Assembly (NCBI GenBank): GCA_002197995.1
Contig: NGZR01000006.1
Location: forward strand, 1-64,000
Origin: Gaeumannomyces sp. JS-464
Taxonomy: Eukaryota; Ascomycota; Sordariomycetes; Magnaporthales; Magnaporthaceae
Direction: 5' to 3'
Length of the DNA: 64,000 bases
Shown: piece by piece, positions 23,150 through 34,968 of the stretch
How positions within the stretch are numbered: the stretch's first letter is position 1
Layout of the letters: every line of letters starts with the position of its first letter
The notes under the pieces: generated by a model
Database searches by the model: none
The model's input: the letters and a program-made list of their open reading frames with translations, nothing else
What the model was told of the DNA's origin: nothing
Made by a program: the position numbers and the translations under genes

Positions 23150-23384
23150 TGTTAATCCACGTAATTAGCGCGTGCACCGGGATAAACTCCACACCTCGTA
23201 AAGCAACGGGCCTAAAGCCCGTGCGCTCCCACGAGCATATAAAAGGGGATTTTGTAATCCCCTTCTTGTACCTAAATTCTTATACAAACATGCATTACTA
23301 CAAACACCAGTACCAGATTTATGGATTTTTGTTCTTTCCTTTTAGGAGATCTCCGTGCTTATAGGAGTACCACTTTTACCAACA
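23150..23384 (+). repeat. 3' LTR of the small element
   Basis: 235 bp, TG...CA ends, directly followed by the GTTTT duplication. Confidence 0.8.
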
Positions 23385-24260
23385 GTTTTCGTAGTAAAAA
23401 GCTTTTAACCGGCCCCGTCTTTTGGTTTTCGCAAATAGCAGCTCGTTTACCCGCCGGGACTTTTTGTTAAGCGCAACATCGTTCGATTTATCCCACCCTC
23501 CTTCGCTTTTTTCCCGGTTAGCGCTAAACGAAAGGACGATTTTAAAGCCGAAAAGCTTTTTTACGATTTTGGGTTTTGGTTTTTCGTTATAAATAAGCTC
23601 GGCGGGCTTAGCCCCAGTATAGCATTGGATTATATAGCAACCTACTAAGTTAATGCGATGCCGTTCGCCGGGGAAAATGCCTATATCGTAAGCGATGTTT
23701 AACGTTAGGATAATACGCAACTCGGCCACGCTAACGATTAGCTTGCCGTAAATATTAAAAGCTTAAAGGCCAAAGCGAGGGATTAAAACCTAACGATGGT
23801 ATTAAGCGTTATATATTAACGCTGGCTAAATATAAAAGGGTTAAGCGTAAAAAAAAAGCATTCGCAGTACTTTATAAACTTCTTTTACGTTATTTCGGTT
23901 TATAAAACGGCCCGTAATTACAGTATATAATTGCTAGAACTGGCGGATATACACGTGCGTCGTGCTTTATAACCTAATAATATAATTCCCGCAAACGAAA
24001 AGGAAAAAATCTATTGTCGTTTTTCGTTATAAGCTTTTTAAAATCGCTTTCGGATTACCCACGTTTTTCTCCTCGCAATACTTTACCCCGGAAGTTAGCG
24101 GATAATACTCCAAATAAGGTCGTGGATATACCGTTTCCATTTTTTAAAAATGCCAGCGACGTTAATTTAGCTTGCTTCGGCCAAAACGGGTTTAACGAAA
24201 GCGCGCTTTAATCGCTTTCGGTTTTTTGCATGCTCGTCGGCGGATAGCGGCGCCGGTCGC

Positions 24261-24775
24261 CTATTAACTCCTTTACGTACTTTTCGCTTCGCAACTTGCG
24301 TAAAAAAGTGGGCATAGTTATTAAAAAGGCCGCTAGCACCGGGTCGGCGAACGGCAAGCTGCGCTATAAAAATAGCTCGGTTATTGCGTTTGCGACTCCA
24401 TCGTAAAAGGGCGGACGGCGGTTGTATAAGCGATTATTTAACAAATAGGGCATGGAAAACCGACGAAGGCTAGCGAAGGCTAACGAGAGCGTTGCCGCCA
24501 TTTATAGCGAACGGCAGCCGTAATTCCTATCGGTTCGTCGTTTAAAAAGTCGAAAATGCTTTGGCTAGTCGGAACCGCCAAGTTTTAAAAGTTAAACTTT
24601 TAAGGTCGTAATAAGTGGGTTTTAATTAACCACCGCCAAAGTCCTAGCAAAGCTTTTGGTTTAGGCCGTTAAAGTACTTAATACCTGGCGGGGTACCTTT
24701 TTGGTTTAAGCGTTTTTAACTGCATTTGCCGCCGAAAACAGTGCTAAAACCCGCCGAATTTAGCGGCCCCAGCAG
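24261..24775. other. Unassigned AT-rich stretch
   Basis: The minus strand has broken protein-like pieces (for example KGTPPGIKYFNGLNQKL near 24,690) that I could not place. It may be a further relic upstream of the recombinase gene. Confidence 0.3.
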
Positions 24776-26079
24776 CGACTTTTTTATTTTATAAGTAAAA
24801 CTAAAGCGTATTTAATAAACTTATTTTATTATTAAAATGCTGTTATATTTACTTTTAATTATCGGTTTTTTCGATTAAAAAAGTTTAACGACGAAATTTA
24901 TAATAACTTTTTACCATGCCTCGTTAAGCGCTGGTAAAAGTTGTAAAAGCTTATACGGCTTATACTTGCTAGCTTTGTTTTTAACACAGCTTTCGCAATT
25001 TTTATTACGTTTTATACTTTAGTTTAAATTTTTGCAAACTTATAATATTATTATAACCGTTTTTATGTTTTAGTTACGTTTTAATAGTTATATGCTAATT
25101 GGTTATAAATTTGTTAAATTTTTTTAAAGTTTAAACTTTTTTTACCAAACCGTTTTAGCGAATGTTTTTTAAGCTAGAACTAAAAACCCGTTTAATCCTT
25201 TCGCTAAAATTATTTTATTTTTTTAGGTACCGTAACCTAATAATACGGTCGTCGGTTTAAATCGTTCGTTTGGCCGTTTTTCGACCTTTTTTAATATTCG
25301 ATCCGGATATCGTAATTTTGCAAAAACTTATTTTAATAAATTTATCGTTTATTTAATGTTTTACTAATTGTAAAATGTGTTAGGTTTTTATAATCCGTAT
25401 ATATTACAATTTAATATTTCGCTTTATTAAAATATAATTACCACTTTTTAAATGCTCGAATAATTGCTAAAATTTTTATCGTAAATTTAGTAAAATTTAA
25501 ATCCGTTTAACTTTTGCGAAAAGAACGCGTAAAAGTGCAACTGTTTTGGTTTTTTTTATCCAAGTTAACTTTCGATCGCGTAATTCGACGCGTCGGTTTC
25601 GATTTTAAATGGTTTTTTTAGGTTTAAAAATGCTAATATTAGTTTTTAATTACGTTTCGTAATTACTTAAAACCCTTTTATTTTTATTTTTCCTAATAAA
25701 ATTAGTGGTTATTTTTAATAAGGTTTATAAATAATATAGCGATTTTGCTATAATTACGGATAAACCGTTTGTAAAAGTTTAAAAATTTTAAAAACCCTCG
25801 TATTTTCGTAACGTTTTTAAATATAAGCCATTTTTTAATTTCTTTAACTTTTTTAAAATTTATATAAACCTGTCCAAGTGTAATTATAAACTTTAAAAAC
25901 GTAACTTTTTGCAAATGCCATTCGCACTTTTTTGGTTTAATAAAAAGTCTTGCGTTAAGCAACTTTTAAAGCATTTTATATACGTGCTACTTATACTTTT
26001 TTATCGTTCTCGAAAAATTAAAATATTATTTAAATACGCGAAAATAAAAACGTTAAAGTATTCGCGTAATACGTGGTTA
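24776..26079 (-). mobile_element. Gypsy chromovirus C, integrase to RT/RNase H part
   Basis: Minus-strand pol. At 25,702-25,962 a frame carries LFIKPKKCEWHLQKVTFLKF and TKIRGFLKFLNFYKRFIRNY, the classic Gypsy RT/RNase H connection. Near 24,900-25,060 the integrase zinc-finger end (CESCVKNKASKYKPY) is seen, and at about 24,800 the start of the integrase core (KFIKYALVLLIK). Many stops. P2 interrupts it at 26,080 and the element continues at 27,894. Confidence 0.75.
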
Positions 26080-27893
26080 ACGTGGTTTATAAGCGAGTCG
26101 CGCATTTTCCAATGCGACACGCGTTTCCCACTTTCAACTTTAATTTTTTAACAACTACAAATGGAATCGACATCGAAAAAAGCTAGGATTATTCTCGCTA
26201 TACAAGTAATCCAATCTAATCGGGGATTAAGTTTACGTTCGGCGGCTAAAATCTACGATATTCCTAAATCCACACTGCGCGACCGACGCGCCGGCCGACC
26301 TGCTTAACGCGATAGCATGCCCAAATTACGGAAATTAACGGAATCCGAAAAGGAGGCGCTTATTAAATACATACTTAAGCTGGATTCGCGAGCATTCCCT
26401 CCCCGGCCTTTTAGTGTTAAAAATAACCAACCAATTGCTCGCTAAACGCGACGCGGGCGTCGTCGGCAAAAACTGGGTCGCGAATTTCGTTAAACGCCGC
26501 GCAAAGCTCGGCACGCGCTGGATTCGAAAGTACAATTACCAAAGGGCTAAATGCGAAAATCCCAAACTCGTTTTTGCGTGGTTCGACTTTATACGAAATA
26601 TTATAGCCAAATATGGCATTTTAAATAACGATATTTATAATTTCGACGAAACCGGCTTCCTTATAGGCATAATCGCTACTATTATGGTTATTATAATATT
26701 AAAAGGCCGTGGTAAAGCAAAACTGGTTTAGTTTGGCAACCGGGAATAGGCTATAGTTATTTAAAAGGTTAATTGTTGCGGTTAAACGATCCCCTTTTTT
26801 ATTATCGTTAAAAGGCAGTACTATTTGGCCAATTGGTATTTGAAAACCGACTTTCCACGCGATTAGGTTATTTTAACGAGTTTTAATAAGTGGATTACGA
26901 ACGAGCTTGGTTTAAAATGGATTTGGTATTTCGATAAACACATTGCAGCTCGCAAGAAAAGGTCTATCGTTTAAGCCACTATTCGACGGATTTTAAGCTT
27001 TATTGCTAAAAACATAACATTATTACGCTTTGCATGCTTTTGCATTCGTTTTACTTCTTTTAGCCGTTTAACGTTAAATGTTTTAGCCCGTTAAAAAAGG
27101 CGTACGGTTAACAAATCGAAAACTTAATAAGGTTACACGTTAACCACGTAATTAAGGTCGAGTTTTTTTCGGCGTTTAAAGCGGCATTTTTTAATTTTAT
27201 AACCGAAAAAAACATTCGAAAAGGCTTTCGAAAGATTGGCTTTGCTTTTTTTAATTCGGGTTTGGTTTTAAAAAAGCTGGATGTAAAGCTACGAACTTTA
27301 ACTTTCCCGAGGGAGCTTTTAAACGACGCCGAACTTTAAACCTTTAAAACGCCGCGGACAGCTAGGGAAGCAACTTCGCAGTTCGAACATATTAAAATTC
27401 GGATTTTTAATTACCGAAGCAGCTTTCCGTTACCTATGCTAACGGTTGTGGACCAGCTTGCGAAAGGGACGATTCGATTATGCATAGCCCTTTTTAAAGC
27501 CGAAATTGCTTCGCTACGCAAGGCGAACAAGGCATTAAACAAACGCCGGAAAGCTAAAAAAACACGTGTTCGATAAGGAGGGTTACATACTGTCGAAAAA
27601 ATACGTAATGTTTTAAACTAAAAGGAGCTAAATGGGTAATTACAGCAAAAAATGCGCGATTATAAGGGTTAATAAAAAAAAGCGATAATAACTCGTCGGC
27701 GATGTGGCATTTGCGGTAAAACCGGACATAATGCGCGCACTTATTAGGAAAAAGTAGAAATGTTCGATATATACAATTCCGAATAGTTTAAATGGATTTT
27801 TGGCGTTGTTAAATTAGTATGCGCGTTAATTAACCGGAAGTCGGGTGTGGGTACGCGATTTGCTTATGTGCGCGACTCGCTTGTAAACCACGT
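26080..27893 (+). mobile_element. Fot1/pogo-type transposon P2
   Basis: Inverted repeats ACGTGGTTTATAAGCGAGTC at the left and the complement (ending AAACCACGT) at the right, TA on both sides. Inserted into Gypsy C. It has the best preserved transposase N-terminus of the five copies. Confidence 0.85.
26161..26731 (+). pseudogene. P2 transposase N-terminal half
   Basis: Starts MESTSKKARIILAIQVIQ, a psq-type helix-turn-helix (SLRSAAKIYDIPKSTLRDR). After a TAA follows the CENP-B-type DNA-binding part (MPKLRKLTESEKEALIKYI, SRAFPPRPF) and NWVANFVKRRAKLGTRWI. At 26,640 is the start of the DDE domain (YNFDETGFLIGII, first catalytic Asp). Downstream the catalytic region is only traceable by fragments. 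The reading frame changes near 26,420. Fot1/pogo transposases cut and paste at TA. Confidence 0.75.
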
Positions 27894-28531
27894 TAATTAT
27901 TTTTTAAAACGTAATTAATGTGTTAATAAAGTTAAAGGTTATTATAAAAACATATAGTATTTAAGCTTTATTTTAAAAGCCGTAAGTTATTTTTAGCTTT
28001 TTTAATTCGTATTAACTTATAAGCTTTCCGCAAATTTAAAACCCTAAAATATTAAGCTTTACTAAGTTTATTACGCAATTTGTCGATAAAAAATAAAAAA
28101 TATCGATTTTTAATAATAGCCTCGTTTAACGAACGGTAATCGATGCATATTTGCTTCGTTTTGTTTTTTTTTTATAAAATCCCGTATTTTATTAAAAAAT
28201 CGAAAGGTTTAATATATTTATTTTGCAAGTTTTTTTCCAGCTGTTTTTTTAACACTTTTTATTACCGAAAGTTAAACTAGTACAGCTTTTAATACTTAAA
28301 CTGCGTTTTTAATTTAAATTTAATTTTTAAATCGAACCGTTTATATTTGAAAAGTACTATTTTTGGGTTTTTTTTTAAAAATAATTTTTCGTATTTGTAA
28401 TATTTTTTCCGGAATATTCGCGAGCCGTTTTTTCATATCGGTTAATTCTTTTTAATCGCTTTTCATTTTAAATAGTTATATATTTATTAATATTAAATGC
28501 GAAGGTAAATTGCTAAGTTTTATTACCGTTA
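27894..28531 (-). mobile_element. Gypsy chromovirus C, N-terminal RT part
   Basis: Between P2 and P3 the minus strand shows IPEKILQIRKIIFKK near 28,400 and ENLQNKYIKPFDFLIKYGIL near 28,200, matching the start of a Gypsy RT (usual form: an acidic 'YADVF' region followed by GFIRPSKSP). A DYR-like segment follows near 28,140. Stop-ridden. Confidence 0.65.
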
Positions 28532-29575
28532 ACGTGGTTTACAAGTAAATGGGCCACATAAACGAATGGGTTACGATACCCCGACCTCCGGTTAATTAAC
28601 GCGCATGCTAACCCAACAACGCCAAAAATCCATTTAAACTATTCGGAATTATATACATCGAACGTTTTTATTTCTTCCTAATAAATGCGCGCATTATGTC
28701 CGGTTTTGCCGCAAGTGCCATATCGTCGACGAATCGTCGTCGCCCTCCTTTTTTAACCTTTATAATCGCGCGTTTTTTACTGTAACTGCCTATCCAGCTT
28801 TTGCTAGTCCAAAACATTTCGTATTTTTTTAACAGTATGTAACCCTCTTTATTAAACACGTGTTTTTTTAGCCTTCCGGCGTTTGCTTAATGCTTCGTTC
28901 GCCTTTCGTAATTTGGAGCACTTTTCCTTTAAAAGGTTAACCCGATGCATAATTGCTTTGGCCCTTTTCGTTAATTGGTTTACAATTGATAGCATAAGTA
29001 ACGGAAAGCTGCTCCGGTAATTGGAAATCCGAGTTTTAATATATTCGGACTGCGAAGTTGCGTTTTTAGCTGTTTAAAGCGTTTTAAAAGTCCAAAGTTC
29101 GGCGTCGCTTAAGGGCTTTTTCGGGGGAGTTAAAATCCGTAACCTTACATCCAGCTTTTCCAAAACCGAATCCGGATTAAAAGGAGCAAGGCCAGCTTTT
29201 CGGAAACCTTTTTAAATGTTTTTTTCGGTTATAAAATTAAAAAATGCCGTTTTAAACGCCGAAAAGAACTTAACCTTAGTTACGTGGTTAACATATAATT
29301 TTATTAAGTTTTCGATTTGTCGACCGTACGCTTTTTTTAACGGGTTAAAACATTTAACGTTAAGCGGTTAAAAGAAGTAAAACGAATGCGAAAGCATGCA
29401 AAGCGTAATAATGTTATATTTTTGGCAATAAAGCTCGAAATCCGTCGAGTGGTGGCTTTCGTATCCGTCCAGTACTAACAAACGATAAGGGCTTTTTGTG
29501 CGCGATGCTATGTGTTAGTCGAAATGCTGGATCCATTTTAAACCGAGCTCGTTCGTAGTTCACCCGTTAGAATTT

Positions 29576-29745
29576 TAATAGAGGTGCACGGCGACAAGCA
29601 CCCGAAGTGATTGGTAATTGTTACTTGGCTTTTCTACTTTATCGCGGGCTAAGGCACGCGAAGGCCAAAATACTAAGGCCAATGCATAGGCCTAAAGCTG
29701 TAAGGCAACAATTGCTACCCACGTAACTCCAGGCCACTTTTAACA
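29576..29745 (-). repeat. Copia 3' LTR
   Basis: 170 bp, matches 34,799-34,968 with C/T-type differences. Confidence 0.8.
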
Positions 29746-30299
29746 CCCCTCGTAGGCCATGCAACGGCCCTAATGGCATTACGAGCCCGCATTTACGTAG
29801 TAATCCTCCAAATCCGTGGTATTCCCTGGTTCTCCTATAAGCCGTCTATTGCAGCATTTGCTGCATTCCCAGCTAAATAACAAACCTCGCCTATCCTTTT
29901 GCCGTTAAGCTTTTCGTAAAACCGTCCGCTTTTATATTAGCCGTACTAACGAGCTTAAAGGTAAAAAGTTAACGTTTTACAGCATCGATTACCCACTTAT
30001 AGCGGAGGTCGATTATGCGGGTGCGGCTAATTCCAACGGGTTTAACACCGTTATTTGGGCGTTAGCGCTGTCCGTATGCACCACAAAAGTTTTTCGCTAA
30101 AGGTATCCAGTTTCTTTTAAAATGCCTTTAATCCAAAGCAAAGCCCGGCCCGTTAGCAAAAGGTTAACGAATTTCGCTTTTATCGTTAACGTCGTTACAA
30201 AAGTTTGCTTTTTTAATTGCTAGTAAATAGGACCACCCGCTAGCATAACGATTACGCCGCTTGTAAATGCCCTCGTACGAAGGCAGTTAGCGAACGAGG

Positions 30300-33200
30300 C
30301 GTTTTCGTAAGCTTTTAAGCCTATCGTTTCGGCATTGTAAGTAGGCCTATTAAAAGTAAGCGCGAGCTTTTTAGTGCTAATAATATAGCGCTAAAAGTGT
30401 TTTAACAATGCCAAATGCTCGTTACCGGGATTAGCGTTAACCTTTTGCAACCTTTTTACGGTATACGTAATATTAAAGCGAGTAATGCCAGCGAGGTAGC
30501 TAATACTCGCTATTTTCGACTAGTAGCGTAAAACCTCCTCGTGCGGGAAAAGGTCCCAAATAATCGGCATTATAAAACCAAAAGGCTAAGGCGTTTTTAC
30601 TGCTTTAAGGTTTTCCCGTTCGTATTTAGTAATAATTTTATTAATATAATCGCGTTAGTAAAGGCTTACAATCCTCCGCTAGCGATCCTTTACAACTTGC
30701 ATGCCGAGGAACGTTTTTACGTCACCTAAAACGGTCGTTTTAAACCGGCTACCCACTTTAGTAACGATGGCTTTAATTTTCGTAACCGTACGGGCGGCAA
30801 TTTAAAAATCGTTTACGTAAAGTAATAGCATAACGCCCGTTTTCTTTTTGCGGTAAAAGCAAACGTTTTAGTAAATCGGTTTAAAGCCAAATGCTTCGAG
30901 CTTCGGAGTAATCGTTCGATACCATTATAAAAGCGATTTGCGAAAGCCGTAAAGTGCTTTTTTTAATCGGTAATAGTAGCTTTTTTGCCTAACCGAAATG
31001 CTTTAAAGTTGCTATACGTATACCATAACGTTATTAAATACGATAGCGCCGAAATAGGCAGTTACGAAGTCGAACTGGCGGTATTTAAGGTCGTTAACGG
31101 CTATAAGCACAAAAAACACCCTCGTAAACGCTATATAAGCGATTGCGCGTACGTTGCAGCTTTATCCTCGCCCGGAGTATCGTTATAATTGCCGCAAACG
31201 ACCTAACGCGTTTTAATCTTTTTAAAAGCGCCGTTAAACGTTAGTTTAAACACGTATACCCATTTGCCCGGCAATGTTTTAGCACCCGGGGGCAATTTTT
31301 TAACACTTACGTGCTTTTCCCGAGCAGCGTGTTAATTTGCTTTTGCATTGCTGGTTTGTAATATCGCTCGTACTCGGCCTTATGCTTTACCGCGTCGTAA
31401 TAATAGGCCGGAATATACGGTGTTCCCGGCGTTGTAGCAACGTTAAAAAGCGCGAAGTTGGGGATTTTAAAGCCGCTAATTTTTTAAAGCAAAACGATAT
31501 CGTTATCCGGGTACGTAACGTTAACGAATGCAAAACCCGTTTTTCGGGCAGTTTCCTTGGCAGCTTTAATATCCGTATTAAGGCTGTAAAAGCTTTCGTC
31601 GTTTCCGGCGCTTTTAGGGTTACCCGGATCCTTTTCCGCCACTTTTTTAATATTTTTAAGCTCGAAGCGAGCCGTTATAAATGCCTCCACGGCTCCCTCT
31701 TTTTGCAAGTTTTTAGTATTAAAACTTCGTAATGCTTAAAGGCCGTTAGGCGCTCCCTTAATTGCCGGTCATTTAGCGGGGGCGGCGGCCGCTTTTTGCA
31801 GGTCCTTTTTTAAGCGCTGCGAGCACCGTAACCGCCTCGTTACCGAGCTCGGGAATTCCTTCGGGTGTTAATATGCCCGGCCCGGCGGGCTTTTTAAGCT
31901 TTTTAGGCTTTACAACGGCAAGCTCCTCGTTTTCCGCTTCGGTTTCCCCGGTTTCCTCCGCAAGCGATAAATCGTTTTTACTTTCGGGGCCGGCAGTATC
32001 GCCAGTTGCACCGGTGTTACCATCGTTACTATTAGTAGAATTAATAATTAGGCTAGTATTATAAACCTAAATGCCTATTGTAAAGTAAAGGTTTTTAATA
32101 ACGGCCTCGTTAACCTCGTTAATGGTAATCGCCTTTTTAACAAAGTTATAGGGCGACTTCCGGCGTTTACTAACGCCCTCGTTAATTCGTACGTTACGGC
32201 AACGGAAAACCTTGTCGGTACCGTCCGGCTTAACTAGCAGGATTTTATTATAAAGGCCTTCCCAGCCTATAAGCCGGCCTTTCGTTACCTTAAAAGCCAT
32301 TTTGTTAGCTTTGGCTTATTTGCCGTTTTTAATTAGCATTTAGGCGACCGCGCTTTAAATGCGGAGGGTACGGATTGGTAATTGGTAATACTCTTCGTTA
32401 AAGCCGATTACCTTTGCCTACGCCTCGTGCGGGCTTTTTTTACCGTTAAAAGCTGTATTTAAAGTGTAGTTTAGCACCCTCCTCGTTACTTGCAAAGCAT
32501 ATACCTAATACTTTTTATACAGGCCGTTAGTATTAATCCCGGTGCGAATCGCGTTAAGTATAGTACGGTTAACACGTTTAACGATGCTATTTATTTCCGG
32601 GCATCGCGCCGGGCTAATTTCGCAAGCTTTGCTTTAAGCAATGCAATAGGCCTTTAGCTTTTCCGGTTAAACTCCGTGCTACCGTTCGTGTAAATTGCTT
32701 ATATTTTAATGCCTAATTGGAGTTTAATATAATTAATCCAATTATAAACTTTCGTAAAAATCTCCGTGCTAGCTTTATTAATTGCAAAATCACCCAGTTA
32801 AAAGTAGTTGCCTTATTAACAATGTGAACGGCGTAATTATATCCGCCGTATAAAATAAGCGAAATGGTTAATATATTTATAAAATACGGCTTAAAAAGCG
32901 GGTAATGCGGTAAAAATAACGATTGCCGATAATTTAAGTCGCTTTGCTTTCCAAACAACCGTTACAGGTATATTTTAATGCCTTAAAATAGCTAACTTTA
33001 ATGCTTGCAGCGCGGCAAGCCGTTATTACCGCCTCTTTATTAGCATGCATTAAGCGCCGATGCATTATTACGTAAAGCACCGGGCGTTTTGTCGTGGTCG
33101 GTGCGTTAGCCTCCGTCGTCGGTTTTTTCCCGTTAAGTGCGTTGCTTAGGGCTATAAAGCCCGGGGGCGCGCTTACAAGCACGTTAACGTTAGCGACCAA

Positions 33201-34720
33201 TACGTTATTATTAATTTGGTAATTACCTAACCATTTATTATCGAGCGTTACGAAGTGATCGGTTTAATCGTTTTTTAAGCTTGCTTTACGCATTTTGCCA
33301 AAGCTTAAAAGGTTAAAAGGGGACTTAAGCGTGAAAATTGCTTATAGGGTAACTGTAGTAACGCCCGCTTTATTGCGCTAATGCATTTCGACGGTGCCTT
33401 TTTTAACGGAAACTTAGGCGCCGCCGTTAGCCGTGGTAGCGTTATAAGGGACCTCGCGCTTCCTTAGCGAGGTAAACCATTTGCGATCGTTAAAATGGTG
33501 CTTAAACGAGCCGGAGTCGATTATTACGGCGTTACGGGCACTGTTAATATTGCTTAAAGCGGTATTAGCCATGTTTTATTAGCTGGCACTGCTTTAATCA
33601 ACCGGCATACCACTAGTATGGTCGGCAGCCTTTAGGTTGGTTATAGCCTCGTTGGCTGCCTTATTGCCTCGCTAAAAGCGCCGCTCCGGATATTTGGCCT
33701 TTTAAACCTCCTTAAGTTTAAAGTGCAAAAGCTAGCAGTTATCGTCGCCGCCTTTATAATGCTTACCGCACCTATCGTGGTAAGGAGCACGCGAAACGAT
33801 AGTGCAACCCTTTTTACTACAGGGCTTCGGCTCCTCCCTCGGTTTTTAAAGTCCTTCCGGCTTTTTATTAGTGTTAGCCATGGCCCTCGATTTTAAGGCC
33901 TTTATAACCGCCGTGTTTTCGAGCACTTTCGAAATAAAGTTAGCGGAAATGCGGCGCTCGCTTTTACAACTCCCTAAAGCTATAACCACCGCAAAAAGGT
34001 AAGTGGCGCTAAGCCCGTTAACGAGGCTCTTTATAAGCATCCGATCCGGAATGTTAATATTGGCTTAATTTAAAGCCTGCTTTACTTATAGCTAACGGTC
34101 CGTATATTTTTTAACGTTACCGTTAAACTTTTCCACCGAGATTGTATAATGTTCGTTAATTAGGGCGTCGAAACGGCCGTTAGCGGTAACTTTAATAGTG
34201 CTAATTACCTTATTTTAAAAAGCTTTTAGGTTTTAATCCTCGTCGTTTTTGGGGCGGTTTTAGCCGGCTTTTTCCAAATCCGTGGTTACTTTTTCGATAT
34301 TATTACGAATGCAATACTATGTTAATATCCTTTTAAAGGCTTATAATTGTATAACTTCGTCGTCCTTCGCTCCAATCGGCTTAGCCGGCGGGTTAGCAAA
34401 TATAAAAAAATGTTGCGGGAAGCGGTTAAATGCACCCGGATAGTGCGCTTTTATATTTCCAAGTTAAAAGGCTTTAATAAGCCCGGGACTTTTACTGCGA
34501 CTTCGCGATATTCCGTTATTTTAGCGGGTTTGTTAGCTTTTTTAACGCGTAAAAAACGTTGGATTGCAAGGGAAACAATGCTTTTAAACGCTAAAAGGGT
34601 TATTATTATTACTTTATTATAGTTGCTAATTAGCGCCGAACGCGGCCTTATTAATTGTCGTTTAACGGTTTTCCAACTATTGCGCTTCGCCCGTAATTTA
34701 CGGCGGGAAAACGCAAACAA
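30300..34720 (-). pseudogene. Copia gag-pol relic
   Basis: Domains as listed for the element, all in the minus strand but split by nonsense codons. Open pieces include 34,451-34,720, 32,934-33,200, 32,713-32,958, 32,067-32,300 and 31,484-31,708. The RT end reads IAARTVTKIKAIVTKVGSRF and DVKTFLGMQVVKDR near 30,710-30,800. The YVDD Asp-to-Asn change fits G-to-A damage. Confidence 0.75.
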
Positions 34721-34798
34721 CGGGAAACAACTCGTACACCGTTAATTTTTCCCAATCAGGCAAAAATATCGTTAACGGCAGCGCGAGGGCTTATAACC

Positions 34799-34968
34799 TA
34801 ATGGAGGTGCACGGCGACAAGCACCCGAAGTAATTGGTAATTGTTATTTGGCTTTTTTACTTTATCGCGGGCTAAAGCACGCGAGGGCCAAAATACTAAG
34901 GCCAGTGCATAGGCCTAAAGCTGTGGGGCAACAGTTGCCACCCACGTAACTTTAGGCCACTTTTAACA
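34799..34968 (-). repeat. Copia 5' LTR
   Basis: 170 bp, followed by the AATTC target duplication at 34,969-34,973. Confidence 0.8.

Larger units (their letters stand above)
21409..23384 (+). mobile_element. Small non-autonomous LTR retrotransposon inside the DUF3435 gene
   Basis: 1,976 bp. Two LTRs (21,409-21,642 and 23,150-23,384) start TGTTAATCCACG and end in TAACA or CAACA, and a perfect 5-bp duplication GTTTT flanks it (21,404-21,408 and 23,385-23,389). The internal part is only about 1.5 kb and shows one gag-like frame and no reverse transcriptase, integrase or RNase H. It lies between TRIM-like elements and LARDs in size. The strand is taken from the gag-like frame. Confidence 0.8.
19860..24260 (-). 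pseudogene. DUF3435 tyrosine-recombinase-like gene, RIP-damaged and split by an LTR element
   Basis: Read from about 24,260 leftwards. An N-terminal stretch reads GIFKKWKRYIHD near 24,160. A core segment (23,376-23,729) has FPGERHRINLVGCYIIQCYTGAKPAEL; family members usually have an Arg in the TGARP box, here Lys, consistent with G-to-A change. At 23,385 the frame is cut by an inserted LTR element and resumes at 21,403 (Asn, then IFLIIVRYPVTRR). It continues through LALHNYAFDASSLTNA and LRWKQSMFKIPVFRRF to a Cys/His-rich end (FPLLMDSN, CPDYIGN, then a His-containing DYFRNHIITVYK) and a stop at 19,860-19,862. These are hallmarks of fungal DUF3435 proteins, relatives of the captains of Starship elements. 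Without the insert the gene would be about 2.4 kb. Many TAA/TAG codons make it dead. No Starship boundaries were identified. Confidence 0.75.
29576..34968 (-). mobile_element. Complete but RIP-damaged Copia element inside P3
   Basis: 5,393 bp with 170-bp LTRs (29,576-29,745 and 34,799-34,968). On the minus strand the LTR starts TGTTAAAAGTGGCC. The 5-bp duplication is AATTT at the left and AATTC at the right. The purine tract ACGAGGGG precedes the 3' LTR. Minus-strand order: gag region about 33.7-34.7 kb, protease (DSGSFKHHFNDRKWF, about 33,460-33,525), GAG-pre-integrase (HRRLMHANKEAV, 32,934-33,200), integrase (about 32.3-32.9 kb), and RT/RNase H with LLLYVNDF (about 30,820) where YVDD is expected. 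Protease before integrase before RT is the Copia order. Numerous TAA/TAG codons. Confidence 0.88.
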
